From Thermoanaerobaculia bacterium (lineage in GTDB: Bacteria; Acidobacteriota; Thermoanaerobaculia; Gp7-AA8): DNA of 64,000 bases. Positions 34,491-42,531 of the stretch are shown here, piece after piece; position 1 is the first letter of the stretch, and each line of letters begins with the position of its first letter. The translations under genes were made by a program, and so were the position numbers. The notes under the pieces were generated by a model. The model was not told the origin of the DNA and ran no database searches. It was given only the letters and a program-made list of their open reading frames with translations. The DNA lies in assembly GCA_017883205.1 (NCBI GenBank), contig JADGNZ010000025.1, forward strand, positions 19,370 through 83,369. Reading direction: 5' to 3'.

Positions 34491-35621
34491 ATGCCCGCCC
34501 TGATCATCGCCTTCGCCCTCGCGACGTTCCTCCTCGCGAACATCGCCGCGTATCGCGTGCTCGTGCGGGCGCATCCGCGGCGGCGGGGGATCGTCATCGG
34601 GTTGGTCGTCGTGGGGAATGCGATGTGGGGGGTCTTTCCGTGGCTGAATGCGCGGACGGATTTCTCGCGCTTCGTGCGGGCGACGCTGGGGCCGCCCTGG
34701 TTTGCGTGGACTTGTTTTGCGATTCTGTACTCGGCGTTCGTGCTGGTGGTGGCGGTGGTTTGGGTGGTGGTGGGGAGGCGGGGGGCGTTTGCGCGGTTTG
34801 CACGGTGGCCGTCGCGGGTCTTTCTTTGGGCGACGCTGATTGCGCTCGTGGTGGGTGTTTGGAATGCGCTCGTGCCGTTGCGGGTGGAGCGGGTGGTGGT
34901 GACCGTGGCGGGGTTGCCGGCGGAGATGGAGGGATTTCGCGTCGCGCTCATCTCGGATCTGCACACGGGGCTTTACACGCGGGCTTCGCGATTAGAGACG
35001 ATCTTCACGACCGCTGCGGCCCAGAGACCGGATGTCATTCTGATTGCCGGCGACAACGTCGATGACGATCCGGTGTTCACGACGAAGTTGCTGAACGCCA
35101 CGCATGTGCTGGATTCGCGGATGCCGCTCATCGCGGTGCTGGGCAATCATGAGATGTATGGCGATCCGTTCGATGCCATCCGGCGGTTGCGCGGCAGCAG
35201 GATTCAGCTCCTCGTCAATGAAGGGACGTCGATAAGAAACGTCTGGATCGCGGGGATCTCCGACTTTGCTGCGCGGACTCCGCGGCTGGCGCCGGATGTC
35301 GATGCGGCGTTGCGCAGGAAACCGGCGGGGGCGTTTCCGATCCTGCTGGCGCATCAGCCGAAAGCGTTCGCCGAGGGGATCAAGCGCGGGTTGCCGCTGA
35401 CGCTTTGCGGGCATTCGCATGGAGGGCAGTTTGCCTTCCGGCCGTTGCACTGGTCGCTGTCGGGAGTGTTCCTTCCCTACCACATGGGTTTGTATCGGCG
35501 CGGCGGGTCGCAGTTGTACGTGAGCACGGGGACGGGATACTGGCTGCTGCCGTGGCGGTTCGGGATCGGGATCTCGCCGGAGATTACGGTGGTTGAGTTG
35601 CGCGGGCGCGGGAGTCGGTGA
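34491..35621 (+). CDS. Membrane-anchored metallophosphoesterase (YkuE-like)
   Basis: 376-aa protein. The first 140 residues hold about four hydrophobic segments (IIAFALATFLLANIAAYRVL; IGLVVVGNAMWGVFPWL; WTCFAILYSAFVLVVAVVWV; VFLWATLIALVVGVW). The remainder is a calcineurin-like phosphoesterase with VALISDLHTGLYT, ILIAGDNVDDDP, AVLGNHEMYGD, LLAHQPKAF and LCGHSHGGQF, i.e. all metal motifs. YkuE-type members act at the outer face of the membrane. A truncated copy lies at 21804 on the far side of the TerB-SbcC operon. It starts 180 nt from the divergent TerB gene, so that gap must hold the promoters for both. Confidence 0.9.
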   Translation: MPALIIAFALATFLLANIAAYRVLVRAHPRRRGIVIGLVVVGNAMWGVFPWLNARTDFSRFVRATLGPPWFAWTCFAILYSAFVLVVAVVWVVVGRRGAFARFARWPSRVFLWATLIALVVGVWNALVPLRVERVVVTVAGLPAEMEGFRVALISDLHTGLYTRASRLETIFTTAAAQRPDVILIAGDNVDDDPVFTTKLLNATHVLDSRMPLIAVLGNHEMYGDPFDAIRRLRGSRIQLLVNEGTSIRNVWIAGISDFAARTPRLAPDVDAALRRKPAGAFPILLAHQPKAFAEGIKRGLPLTLCGHSHGGQFAFRPLHWSLSGVFLPYHMGLYRRGGSQLYVSTGTGYWLLPWRFGIGISPEITVVELRGRGSR

Positions 35622-35780
35622 TCGGGGATCGGGAGTCGGAGAGAACAAGTCTCTGCTTCGGCGCTCGACGTTCTACGCCCGGCGCTCGTGCGGGAGTCGC
35701 TGATCGGGGGTCGGGAGTCGGAGGGAACAAAGTTTCTACTCCGGCACTCGACGCCTCACGCCCGGTGCCTCTTCGATCAG
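35610..35780. repeat. Tandem duplication of a GGGAGTCG-type repeat block
   Basis: Two direct copies of about 85 bp, starting near 35608 and 35692. Each has CGGGAGTCG, TGATCGGGG and TCGGGAGTCGGAG followed by AACAA, a CTCTGCTTCGGC / TCTACTCCGGC segment and GCTCGACG...CGCCCGG. The arms match those of hairpins at 10690 and 42540, but here they lie in direct rather than inverted orientation. Confidence 0.65.
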
Positions 35781-35810
35781 TGCCTTCGGCTGCTCAATCT
35801 AGCGTTTGTC

Positions 35811-36188
35811 CTCTTCAAGATCTGGTTCTCAGATCTTCAATCGGTGTTCTGACTCTTCAAGGTCTGGCTTTCAGATCTTCAAAAGGCGTTTCGACTCTTC
35901 AAGATCTGGCGCTCAGATCTTCGAAAGGCATTTTGACTCTTCAAGATCTGGCGTTCAGATCTTCAAAAGGCATTTTGGCTCTTCAAGATCTGGCGCTCAG
36001 ATCTTCAAAAGGCTTTTTGGCTCTTCAAGATCTGACGCTCAGATCTTCGCAAGGCGTTTTGGCTCTTCAAGATCTAACGCTCAGATCTTCAAAGGGCGTT
36101 TTGGCTCTTCAAGATCTGGCGCTCAGATCTTCAAAAGGCATTTTGGCTCTTCAAGATCTGGCGCCCAGATCTTCAGAGGGGCGAGAGC
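35811..36188. repeat. 42-bp (2 x 21) palindromic satellite array B, nine units
   Basis: Nine consecutive units of exactly 42 bp, consensus beginning CTCTTCAAGATCTGGCGCTC and continuing AGATCTTCAAAAGGCATTTT plus GG. Each unit contains the inverted repeat AAGATCTG / CAGATCTT around a 5-bp loop. Units differ at few positions in the middle of the array and decay at both ends (continuing weakly to about 36265). Not CRISPR: there are no unique spacers. Reading frames stay open because 42 is a multiple of three; I do not call a gene. Confidence 0.9.
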
Positions 36189-36549
36189 CTTCTCGATATC
36201 TGGGCGGCAGCCCTCAACAAGCCAGAAAGCCTTTGGAAGGTCTGCGCGTCAGACCTTCAGACGGGCCTGCCGATCTTCACGAAGGAAAAAGGCGGTTGGC
36301 AAAGCGAAACCGACCGATACAGAAGCGCAACGGACAGCGGCAGTAGTGAGGAAGGTTCTCGGGCCAGCCGCGAGACGGTTTCCGGGGCAGCAAGCGCCTC
36401 TTGCGAAGACGTTGATGCTTATCCGCGACCACGAAGTAGTTCAGGAGTGGTCGTGGCGGCCGCTTCTTCGGCGCTTGGGCCTCGTCGGGTCGGGAAAACA
36501 CGTCGAGGCGGGACGCCTCGACGCCGCGGTCGAGACGACCGTACTCCTT
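36189..36549. other. Non-coding stretch with decayed repeat units and a partial element E
   Basis: 36189-36290 carries two further degenerate units related to array B (GGTCTGCGCGTCAGACCTTC). 36490-36549 carries GTCGAGGCGGGACGCCTCGAC, a perfect palindrome, followed by GCGGTCGAGACGACCGTACTCC, the second palindrome of element E. It ends at the stop codon of the response-regulator gene. I see no gene here. Confidence 0.6.
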
Positions 36550-38268
36550 TTAGCGCGCGGCGCTTAACAGGCGGCGCGCGGCGTCGGCCTTCAGCGACGC
36601 TTCGACCTCTTCGTCGCCGATCGACGGCTCGTCCTGGGGATGGGCGAGGTAGTAGCCCTGGAGTAAGTCGATGCCGAGGTCGCGGCACCATTCGTATTCT
36701 TCGACGGTCTCGATGCCCTCGGCCAGCGTCTTCGCGCCGATCTTGCCCGCGAGGTCGACCAGCATCTTCACGAGGTCCTGTTTGATCGGCTCGTCAGCCA
36801 GCGTCGAGACCAGACCTTTGGTGATCTTCAAGTAGTCGGGGGCGAGCGCGGCGATCGCTTCGAGTGAGGCGTAGCCGGAGCCGGCATCGTCGATGGCCAC
36901 TTCGATGCCCTTCTCGCGGAACTCGTCGAGCAGTCTGCGGAAGACGGCGTAGTCTTCGATGGCAGCACGCTCGGTCAGCTCGAACACGAAGTTGCCTCGG
37001 TGCTCGGAAAAGAACGAGACCATCTCGTGGATGCGGAACTCCGACTCCTCGAACATCTCCGCTTCGAGATTGAGCAGAAACTTCTTGCCGTCGAGCTCGA
37101 ACGAGCGCAGACGCTTCAACGCCGCTTCGAGCGCTACCGTCTCCAGCGCCCAGGCCAGCTTGGCCTCGCGCGCGAAGCCGAAGAGGACGTCGGAATTGCG
37201 GAACGATGAATTCGGCAGGCCGCGCGTCAGCACCTCGTAGCCAAAGACGGCCGACTTCTGCGCCCAGACGATCGGCTGGAAGAGCGTCGTCACTTTCTTG
37301 CGACGGATGATGTCGCGCAGCTCGCGCGTCAGTTCCTTCTTGCGCTGCTGCTCGGCGTTGCGCACGGTATCGCCGGCACTCTGCATCCCCTGATAGACCT
37401 GCCGCTCCAGGCGGATCTGCGGCCGGTAATCGATGCGGGCGGCGCCGACGAAGAATCCGATCTGTCCCTGCTGCATGTTCGGGAAGCGCTCGCGCATCGC
37501 CGCGATCAGCTTCTCGCGCACGTCGCTGGCCATGTGGTCGAAGGCCGTCTCCTGGCGCAGATCGGTGCCGCGCGATTCGAAGAAAATGTAGAAGCTCGAT
37601 CCGCCGACGAGGTTCGCGGCCACGATTGCTTTCGGAAATCGATTCCGCGCCTCGGCTGCAACTGCTTCACCAGCGCAGCGCAGGAACTCATCGAAGAAGG
37701 CCCAGCCGTACTCCGCCTCAATCGACTCGAACTGCTCGATGTCGACGTAGACGATGCCGATCTCCCCCTGCTCGATGAGCATCTCCTTCAGTTGCGCCAG
37801 GACCATCGGCATCGTCGGCAGGCCGCTGGCCTTGTCGAAGAGCATGCTCTCGGACGCCTTGGCCAGTTCGCCGGCCGAGTACGTGTCGCGGTGCTTGCGC
37901 TGGAGGAGCGCAGCGATTCTCTTGACGACCTCGTCGCGATTGAACGGCTTGACGAGGTAATCGTCCGCCCCAAGCTGCAAGCCGGTCAGCCGGTCCTTCA
38001 CATCTCCGCGGCCCGTGACGAGCACGACGGCGATGTGCGACGTTCGCTGCACAGCCTTGAGCGCCTGGCAGACTTCCCAGCCGCTGCGCTTGGGCATCAT
38101 CACGTCGAGCAGCACGAGGTCAGGCAGGCGCGACTGTGCGATGGCCAGCGCTGCCTCGCCGTCGCGGGCCGTGAGGACCTCGCAATCGAGAGGGCGCACA
38201 TACAACGTCAGCAGGCGCTGCACGTCCTCATCATCATCAGCAATCAGAATTACGGGCCGCTCGGGCAT
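36550..38268 (-). CDS. Response regulator with degenerate GGDEF and EAL-type domains
   Basis: 572-aa cytoplasmic protein. Residues 1-125 are a receiver domain (ILIADDDEDV; phospho-acceptor Asp55 in LVLLDVMMPK; LVKPFNRDEV). The middle (about 145-310) is a GGDEF fold whose signature is replaced by VGGSSFYIFF, so it should not make cyclic-di-GMP. The C-terminal 240 residues are an EAL domain: the first motif reads YEVLTRGL instead of EAL. FELTERAAI, EVAIDDAGSGYASL, YLKITKGLV and TLAEGIETVEE are conserved, so phosphodiesterase activity is uncertain but binding is likely. No kinase gene is adjacent. Confidence 0.87.
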   Translation of the reverse strand: MPERPVILIADDDEDVQRLLTLYVRPLDCEVLTARDGEAALAIAQSRLPDLVLLDVMMPKRSGWEVCQALKAVQRTSHIAVVLVTGRGDVKDRLTGLQLGADDYLVKPFNRDEVVKRIAALLQRKHRDTYSAGELAKASESMLFDKASGLPTMPMVLAQLKEMLIEQGEIGIVYVDIEQFESIEAEYGWAFFDEFLRCAGEAVAAEARNRFPKAIVAANLVGGSSFYIFFESRGTDLRQETAFDHMASDVREKLIAAMRERFPNMQQGQIGFFVGAARIDYRPQIRLERQVYQGMQSAGDTVRNAEQQRKKELTRELRDIIRRKKVTTLFQPIVWAQKSAVFGYEVLTRGLPNSSFRNSDVLFGFAREAKLAWALETVALEAALKRLRSFELDGKKFLLNLEAEMFEESEFRIHEMVSFFSEHRGNFVFELTERAAIEDYAVFRRLLDEFREKGIEVAIDDAGSGYASLEAIAALAPDYLKITKGLVSTLADEPIKQDLVKMLVDLAGKIGAKTLAEGIETVEEYEWCRDLGIDLLQGYYLAHPQDEPSIGDEEVEASLKADAARRLLSAAR

Positions 38269-38390
38269 GGCTCGCGCATCTTATTGCGTGAACCGGGCCA
38301 GTGCCTGGGAGCGTGGGGAACCAGCGGGCGAGACGCCCGCGCTCCCAGGCAATGTGTTAAGTTCCCACGCCGCACTTGCTTAGGAGAACC

Positions 38391-39791
38391 ATGATCAAAT
38401 TCGGGACCTCGGGATGGCGTGGCATCATCGGCGAGGATTTCACTTTCAACAACGTCCGCATCGCCAGCCAGGGCATCGCCAATTACCTGAAAAAATCAAA
38501 TCTGAAAGGGAACGGCGTCGTCATCGCCTACGACACGCGGTTCCTCTCCGAGAAGTTCGCGCTGGAGGCGGCCCGCATCCTCGCCTTCAACGGCATCCAG
38601 GCTTACCTCTGCACGCGCGACGTCCCCACGCCCACCGCTGCGTTCGAGACCGTGCGGCGCAAGGCCATGGGGGCGATCAACTTCACCGCCTCGCACAACC
38701 CACCCGAGTACAACGGACTGAAGTTCTCCACCTCCAACGGCGCGCCCGCGCTCCCCGAGATCACGAAGCAGATCGAGGAAGAGATCCGCATCGTCGCCGA
38801 GACCGGCGAGCGGATCGACGTCTACGAAAAGGCCGAGCTCATCGAAGAGATCGATCCGAAAGACCGCTACCTCAACGAGCTCAAACAGAAAGTCGACGTC
38901 GACGTCATCCGCAAGAGCGGGCTGCGCATCGCCATCGATTCGCTTTACGGAACCTCGCGCGATTACCTCGACTACTTCCTCCTCGAGTCGGGCGTCGAGG
39001 TCAAGATCATCCACAACTATCGCGACCCCTACTTCGGCGGCTTCTCCCCCGAGTGCAACGAGAAGAACCTCGGCGAGCTGCGCAAGGTCGTCACCGACGA
39101 GGGCTTCGACCTCGGCCTGGCCACCGACGGCGACGCCGACCGCTTCGGCATCATCGACGACCGCAACCGCTTCGTCTCGCCGAACGTGATCATTTCGCTG
39201 CTGGCGCTCTACCTCAAACGCGAGCGCAAGATCCCCGGCGGCCTGGCACGCTCTGTGGCCACGACGCACCTCATCGACGCCATCGCGCGCAAGCTCGACG
39301 TCGAGCTGTTCGAGACACCCGTCGGCTTCAAGTACATCGGCGAGTTGATCCTCGAGGACAAGATCGCCATGGGCGGCGAAGAGAGCGCCGGCATGTCAAT
39401 GTATCGCCACCTCCCGGAAAAGGATGGCATCCTGGCCTGCCTGCTCGTGGCCGAGATGGTCGCGGCCACCGGCAAGAAGCTGAATCAGCTCGTCGAAGAG
39501 ATGTACGCGGAGTTCGGCTACTTCTACTCCAAGCGCATCGACATGAAGCTGACGCCGCAGCTCAAAGAATCGCTGGCCGAGAAACTGGCCAACCCGCCGA
39601 AGTCGATCGACGCCTTCACCGTCCGCGAAGTCAACAAGACCGATGGCGTGAAGCTGATCTTCGACGACAGCAACTGGCTCCTCTTCCGCCTCTCCGGAAC
39701 GGAACCCGTCGCGCGCATCTACGCCGAAGCATGCAGCCCGCGGGATCTGAAGAACGTGCTGGATGCGGGGAAGAAGTGGGCGTTGTCGTGA
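38391..39791 (+). CDS. Phosphoglucomutase/phosphomannomutase family protein
   Basis: 466-aa alpha-D-phosphohexomutase. The start ATG at 38391 has TAGGAG five bases upstream; an earlier in-frame start would bury that site. Domain I has GTSGWRG and the phosphoserine loop NFTASHNPPEYNG (Ser101). Domain II carries the metal loop ATDGDADRFG (246-251). Domain III has GGEESAGMS for sugar recognition, and domain IV has the phosphate-binding loop RLSGTEPVARIY. It interconverts hexose 6- and 1-phosphates, feeding nucleotide-sugar synthesis; glucose versus mannose preference cannot be decided. Divergent from the response-regulator gene, 122 nt away. Confidence 0.93.
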   Translation: MIKFGTSGWRGIIGEDFTFNNVRIASQGIANYLKKSNLKGNGVVIAYDTRFLSEKFALEAARILAFNGIQAYLCTRDVPTPTAAFETVRRKAMGAINFTASHNPPEYNGLKFSTSNGAPALPEITKQIEEEIRIVAETGERIDVYEKAELIEEIDPKDRYLNELKQKVDVDVIRKSGLRIAIDSLYGTSRDYLDYFLLESGVEVKIIHNYRDPYFGGFSPECNEKNLGELRKVVTDEGFDLGLATDGDADRFGIIDDRNRFVSPNVIISLLALYLKRERKIPGGLARSVATTHLIDAIARKLDVELFETPVGFKYIGELILEDKIAMGGEESAGMSMYRHLPEKDGILACLLVAEMVAATGKKLNQLVEEMYAEFGYFYSKRIDMKLTPQLKESLAEKLANPPKSIDAFTVREVNKTDGVKLIFDDSNWLLFRLSGTEPVARIYAEACSPRDLKNVLDAGKKWALS

Positions 39792-39794
39792 GTG

Positions 39795-39932
39795 GGGTGT
39801 GGGGAGTAGGGAGTGGGGGGTGGGAGAAAGAACCGAGCTCGAGGCCAGCTCCCTCGAACTGATTCCCCATACAAATAGGTTAACGACAATGAACTCATCT
39901 ACCAACCCCCACTCCCGACACCCCACCCCCCA
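39795..39932. repeat. Hairpin with tandem-repeat arms (GGGAGTGGGG type)
   Basis: GGGGTGTGGGGAGTAGGGAG followed by TGGGGGGTGGG faces CCCCCACTCCCGACACCCCA and CCCCCC, with a loop of about 80 bp. It lies between the phosphohexomutase and the 2Fe-2S protein genes, both on the plus strand. Confidence 0.7.
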
Positions 39933-39935
39933 TCC

Positions 39936-40277
39936 ATGAAATACCCCTTTGAAAAACACTTCCTGGTCTGCATCGGCGCGCGATGCAGCGATCCGGAGCG
40001 TGGCATTGAGCGCGGGGAGTGCATTCAGGCGGAGCTCAAAGAGCACAACAAGACGATGAAGCGCAAGGCGACGGTGCGCGTCTGCACGGTCTCGTGCCTC
40101 GAGCTGTGCGATCACGGGCCGAACATGATCGTCGACGACATCGTCTACTCGCACCTCACGCGCGAAACGGCACGCGAAGTCTACGCGGGTGTCATGGGCG
40201 ACGGGCCGCCGCGGGATGATCTGCAACTGAGCGAAGAGGAGTTCCGCGCCGGCGGCAGCGCGGCGTTGAAAAAATAG
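39936..40277 (+). CDS. (2Fe-2S) ferredoxin-like thioredoxin-fold protein
   Basis: 113-aa protein of the thioredoxin-like ferredoxin group. The four candidate cluster ligands are in FLVCIGARCSDPERG (two Cys) and VRVCTVSCLELCDHGPNMIV, with the fold ending VDDIVYSHLTRETAREVY. GECIQAELKEHN contributes one more Cys. Such small proteins carry electrons, and some are linked with metal-cofactor enzymes. It lies 2 nt before the binding-lipoprotein gene, so the two are co-transcribed. Confidence 0.85.
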   Translation: MKYPFEKHFLVCIGARCSDPERGIERGECIQAELKEHNKTMKRKATVRVCTVSCLELCDHGPNMIVDDIVYSHLTRETAREVYAGVMGDGPPRDDLQLSEEEFRAGGSAALKK

Positions 40278-40279
40278 CG

Positions 40280-41068
40280 ATGCGTCGTGCACTTGCCGCG
40301 ATCGCGATGCTGCTCGCCGCATGCGCGCGGGAGCCGAAACCGAAATCGTTCGTCCTGGCCACGACGACGACGGTGCAGGGATCGGGCGTCCTGCCGATGC
40401 TCATCGTCGAATTCAAACGCGACACCGGCATCGACATTCATCCGCTCGTCGTCAGCTCGGCGCGTGCGCTCGAGTTCGCGGCGCAGCATGAAGCCGACAC
40501 CACGATCACCCACGACGCCGGTGCCGAACGACGGTTCATCAAAGCGAACGGCGCGAAGCTCTACCGCCAGTTCATGTGGAACGACTTCGTCATCGTCGGT
40601 CCGCCCAACGACCCCGCCGACGTCGCGCATGCCCGTAGCGCCGCGGATGCCTTCCGGCGCATCCATGAAGGCCACCGAGTCTTCACCTCGCGCGATGATC
40701 AGTCGGGAACGAACACGAAAGAGCGCGCGATCTGGCGGGCCGCGCTGGTCGTGCCCGAATTCAATCCCGGTTACATCAAGATGGGGCAACCGATGCCGGC
40801 GCTTCTTCGTTCATCGAGCGAGCTGCGCGCCTACACGCTGAGCGACCGCGCCACATTCGAGCAACTCGCCGACAACCTGCAGCTCCGCCTGCTCTTCGCC
40901 GGCGATCCCTTCCTGCGCAACACCTACGCCGTGATCCTCCCTCAACCCTCGGCGCGACCCGAAGCCGCAAACGCGGAACGGTTCGTCGATTGGCTCTTGA
41001 ACGGGCGCGGGCACGCGCTGCTGGAGAAGTTCGAGATCAAGGGGAAGCGCGCGTTTCAGATGCTGTGA
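40280..41068 (+). CDS. Tungstate/molybdate-type substrate-binding lipoprotein (TupA-like)
   Basis: 262-aa lipoprotein: MRRALAAIAMLLAACA gives lipobox Cys15. The mature protein has the TupA signature LATTTTVQGSGVLPMLI (the family has ATTTSTQDSGLL), followed by SRDDQSGTNTKERAIW and the C-terminal WLLNGRGHALLEKFEIKGKR. These line up with periplasmic proteins that present tungstate to a TupBC permease. No permease or ATPase gene is near, so transport partners must be elsewhere, or the protein has another job with its ferredoxin-like neighbour. That coupling is inferred from the 2-nt gap. Confidence 0.85.
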   Translation: MRRALAAIAMLLAACAREPKPKSFVLATTTTVQGSGVLPMLIVEFKRDTGIDIHPLVVSSARALEFAAQHEADTTITHDAGAERRFIKANGAKLYRQFMWNDFVIVGPPNDPADVAHARSAADAFRRIHEGHRVFTSRDDQSGTNTKERAIWRAALVVPEFNPGYIKMGQPMPALLRSSSELRAYTLSDRATFEQLADNLQLRLLFAGDPFLRNTYAVILPQPSARPEAANAERFVDWLLNGRGHALLEKFEIKGKRAFQML

Positions 41069-41209
41069 TATTGCGCTGCGCGCGTTGTCGGTTGTCGGTT
41101 GATTGCGCTTCGCGCGTTGTCAGAAGAAACGAGAGAGCGATAACGATTACGCGCCGATCGGGCAACCGACATCAATAGGATTCCGGCCGACAACGCGCGC
41201 AGCGCAATA
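41069..41209. repeat. Inverted repeat N (ATTGCGCTGCGCGCGTTGTC)
   Basis: ATTGCGCTGCGCGCGTTGTC continues to GG and is matched perfectly by CCGACAACGCGCGCAGCGCA and AT at the other end. The left side also has a second copy, ATTGCGCTTCGCGCGTTGTC. It fills the gap between convergent genes and overlaps the end of neither. Similar CGCGTTGTCTGC units occur at 62085-62140. Confidence 0.8.
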
Positions 41210-41211
41210 GA

Positions 41212-42474
41212 TCACCGCGCCAAACGCGCGATCGCCGTTCCCACGCTGTGCTGCGCCGTGATCACCGCGGGCGCATCACGCACGAAGGCCACCTTGCCGT
41301 CGGCGCGGCTGGCGTCGGGATTGATGATCCGCGATTGCGTGGAGGTGATCATCGCTTCGAGCTCCTGCGGCGTCAGGTTTGGGTTCTCGGACAGCAGCCG
41401 GGCGGCGATGCCGGAGATGATCGGCGCCGCAAACGACGTCCCGGAGCGGAGGTTCGGCTTCGTGCCGCGGTAGTGATCGACCGCCGTGATCGATGCGCTG
41501 AAAATCCCCTGCGACGGCGCCAGAATCTCCAGCCCTCCGTGACAGGCTCCCGGCCACCAACTGTTCTCCTCGGTCATGCCTCCGACCGTGATCAGGCCGT
41601 CGATTTCTTTCCCCAGAATTGCCGGAAAGCGGTCGACGACGCCGGCGCGGCCGCAGCCGTTGTCGACGTTGTTGCCGGCGACGACGAACAGAAAGCGCTT
41701 GCCGTTCGGATCGGGATGTCCCGTCGCGTCGACGCCATTGATCATGTCGCGGATCTTCTGCTCGACGGCGGCGAACGTCACCGGATTGGCATCGTGATTC
41801 GAAGCCAGCTTCTCCAGAACCCATCCGCTGATGTTGACCACCGCGGTCCGGAACTGCGGCGTCGACGGATCCCAGGCATGCGAGACGATGCGGTTCAGTC
41901 CCTCGAGGTACGTCCGCGTCGTCGCCAGCGCCGACTCGTTCATCACACGGATGCTGACGATGAGCGCTTCCGGCGCGACGCCGACGTTCTTCCCGGCAAC
42001 CAGCGAGGCCACGCTCGTACCGTGCGATGCCTCGATCAGTTCATTCGTGTTCGAGTAGCAGGGAGCGAGCGATTTGTTCGCGCTCGTGCAATGTGACGAG
42101 CCAATCGTGACTCCGCGGGTCACGTCGAAGCCGGCGATGACGCGGCTTCCATCGCCAGCGTCATTGGCAAATTCAGCGTGCGTGGCCATGACGCCCGTGT
42201 CCATCACGTAAACGACGGTTCCGGCGCCGAGGTCGTGGCGGCGATAGAGACCGTCGAGGGCGCCGTCCTGCTGATCGATCCGGTCGAGGTGCCAGAGGAG
42301 ATTGGGCGCCGAGGAGTCGCCGCAGCCGTCGAGTTTGGCGGCGTTGTGCGTTGCGTCGAGAATGACCTCCGACTCGTGGCAGCGCGTCGACACGAAATCC
42401 TGCGCTCCGGCCGCCGCTGGGTAAACGGCGAACGCAAAAAGGAAAGCAGCGAACGGTCTTCGCAGCGGGATCAC
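41212..42474 (-). CDS. Secreted subtilisin-like serine protease (S8 family)
   Basis: 420-aa protease. The catalytic triad is visible: Asp92 in VVYVMDTGV, His151 in ASHGTSVASL and Ser347 in SGTSFAAP; the oxyanion Asn is in VVAGNN. The start is uncertain: no ATG lies near, and GTG at 42474 begins a convincing signal peptide (IPLRRPFAAFLFAFAVYPAAAGA). Upstream in-frame codons are translated repeat. The region between signal and catalytic domain is short, so there is no obvious inhibitor propeptide. Eight or more Cys are present, e.g. CHESEV, CGDSSAP, HCTSANKSLAPC, GCGRAG and CHGG, suggesting disulfide-stabilised extracellular action. Confidence 0.88.
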   Translation of the reverse strand: MIPLRRPFAAFLFAFAVYPAAAGAQDFVSTRCHESEVILDATHNAAKLDGCGDSSAPNLLWHLDRIDQQDGALDGLYRRHDLGAGTVVYVMDTGVMATHAEFANDAGDGSRVIAGFDVTRGVTIGSSHCTSANKSLAPCYSNTNELIEASHGTSVASLVAGKNVGVAPEALIVSIRVMNESALATTRTYLEGLNRIVSHAWDPSTPQFRTAVVNISGWVLEKLASNHDANPVTFAAVEQKIRDMINGVDATGHPDPNGKRFLFVVAGNNVDNGCGRAGVVDRFPAILGKEIDGLITVGGMTEENSWWPGACHGGLEILAPSQGIFSASITAVDHYRGTKPNLRSGTSFAAPIISGIAARLLSENPNLTPQELEAMITSTQSRIINPDASRADGKVAFVRDAPAVITAQHSVGTAIARLAR

Positions 42475-42531
42475 CTGATTTTTTGGAGCGTCTTGGACGA
42501 CGCGAAATAAGATTCGGGCAAAGCGGGGAAA

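Noticed and set aside
40280..41068. PstS-type phosphate-binding protein.
   Set aside because: The LATTTTVQGSG start and SRDDQSGTNTK motif fit the TupA/tungstate group better than PstS.
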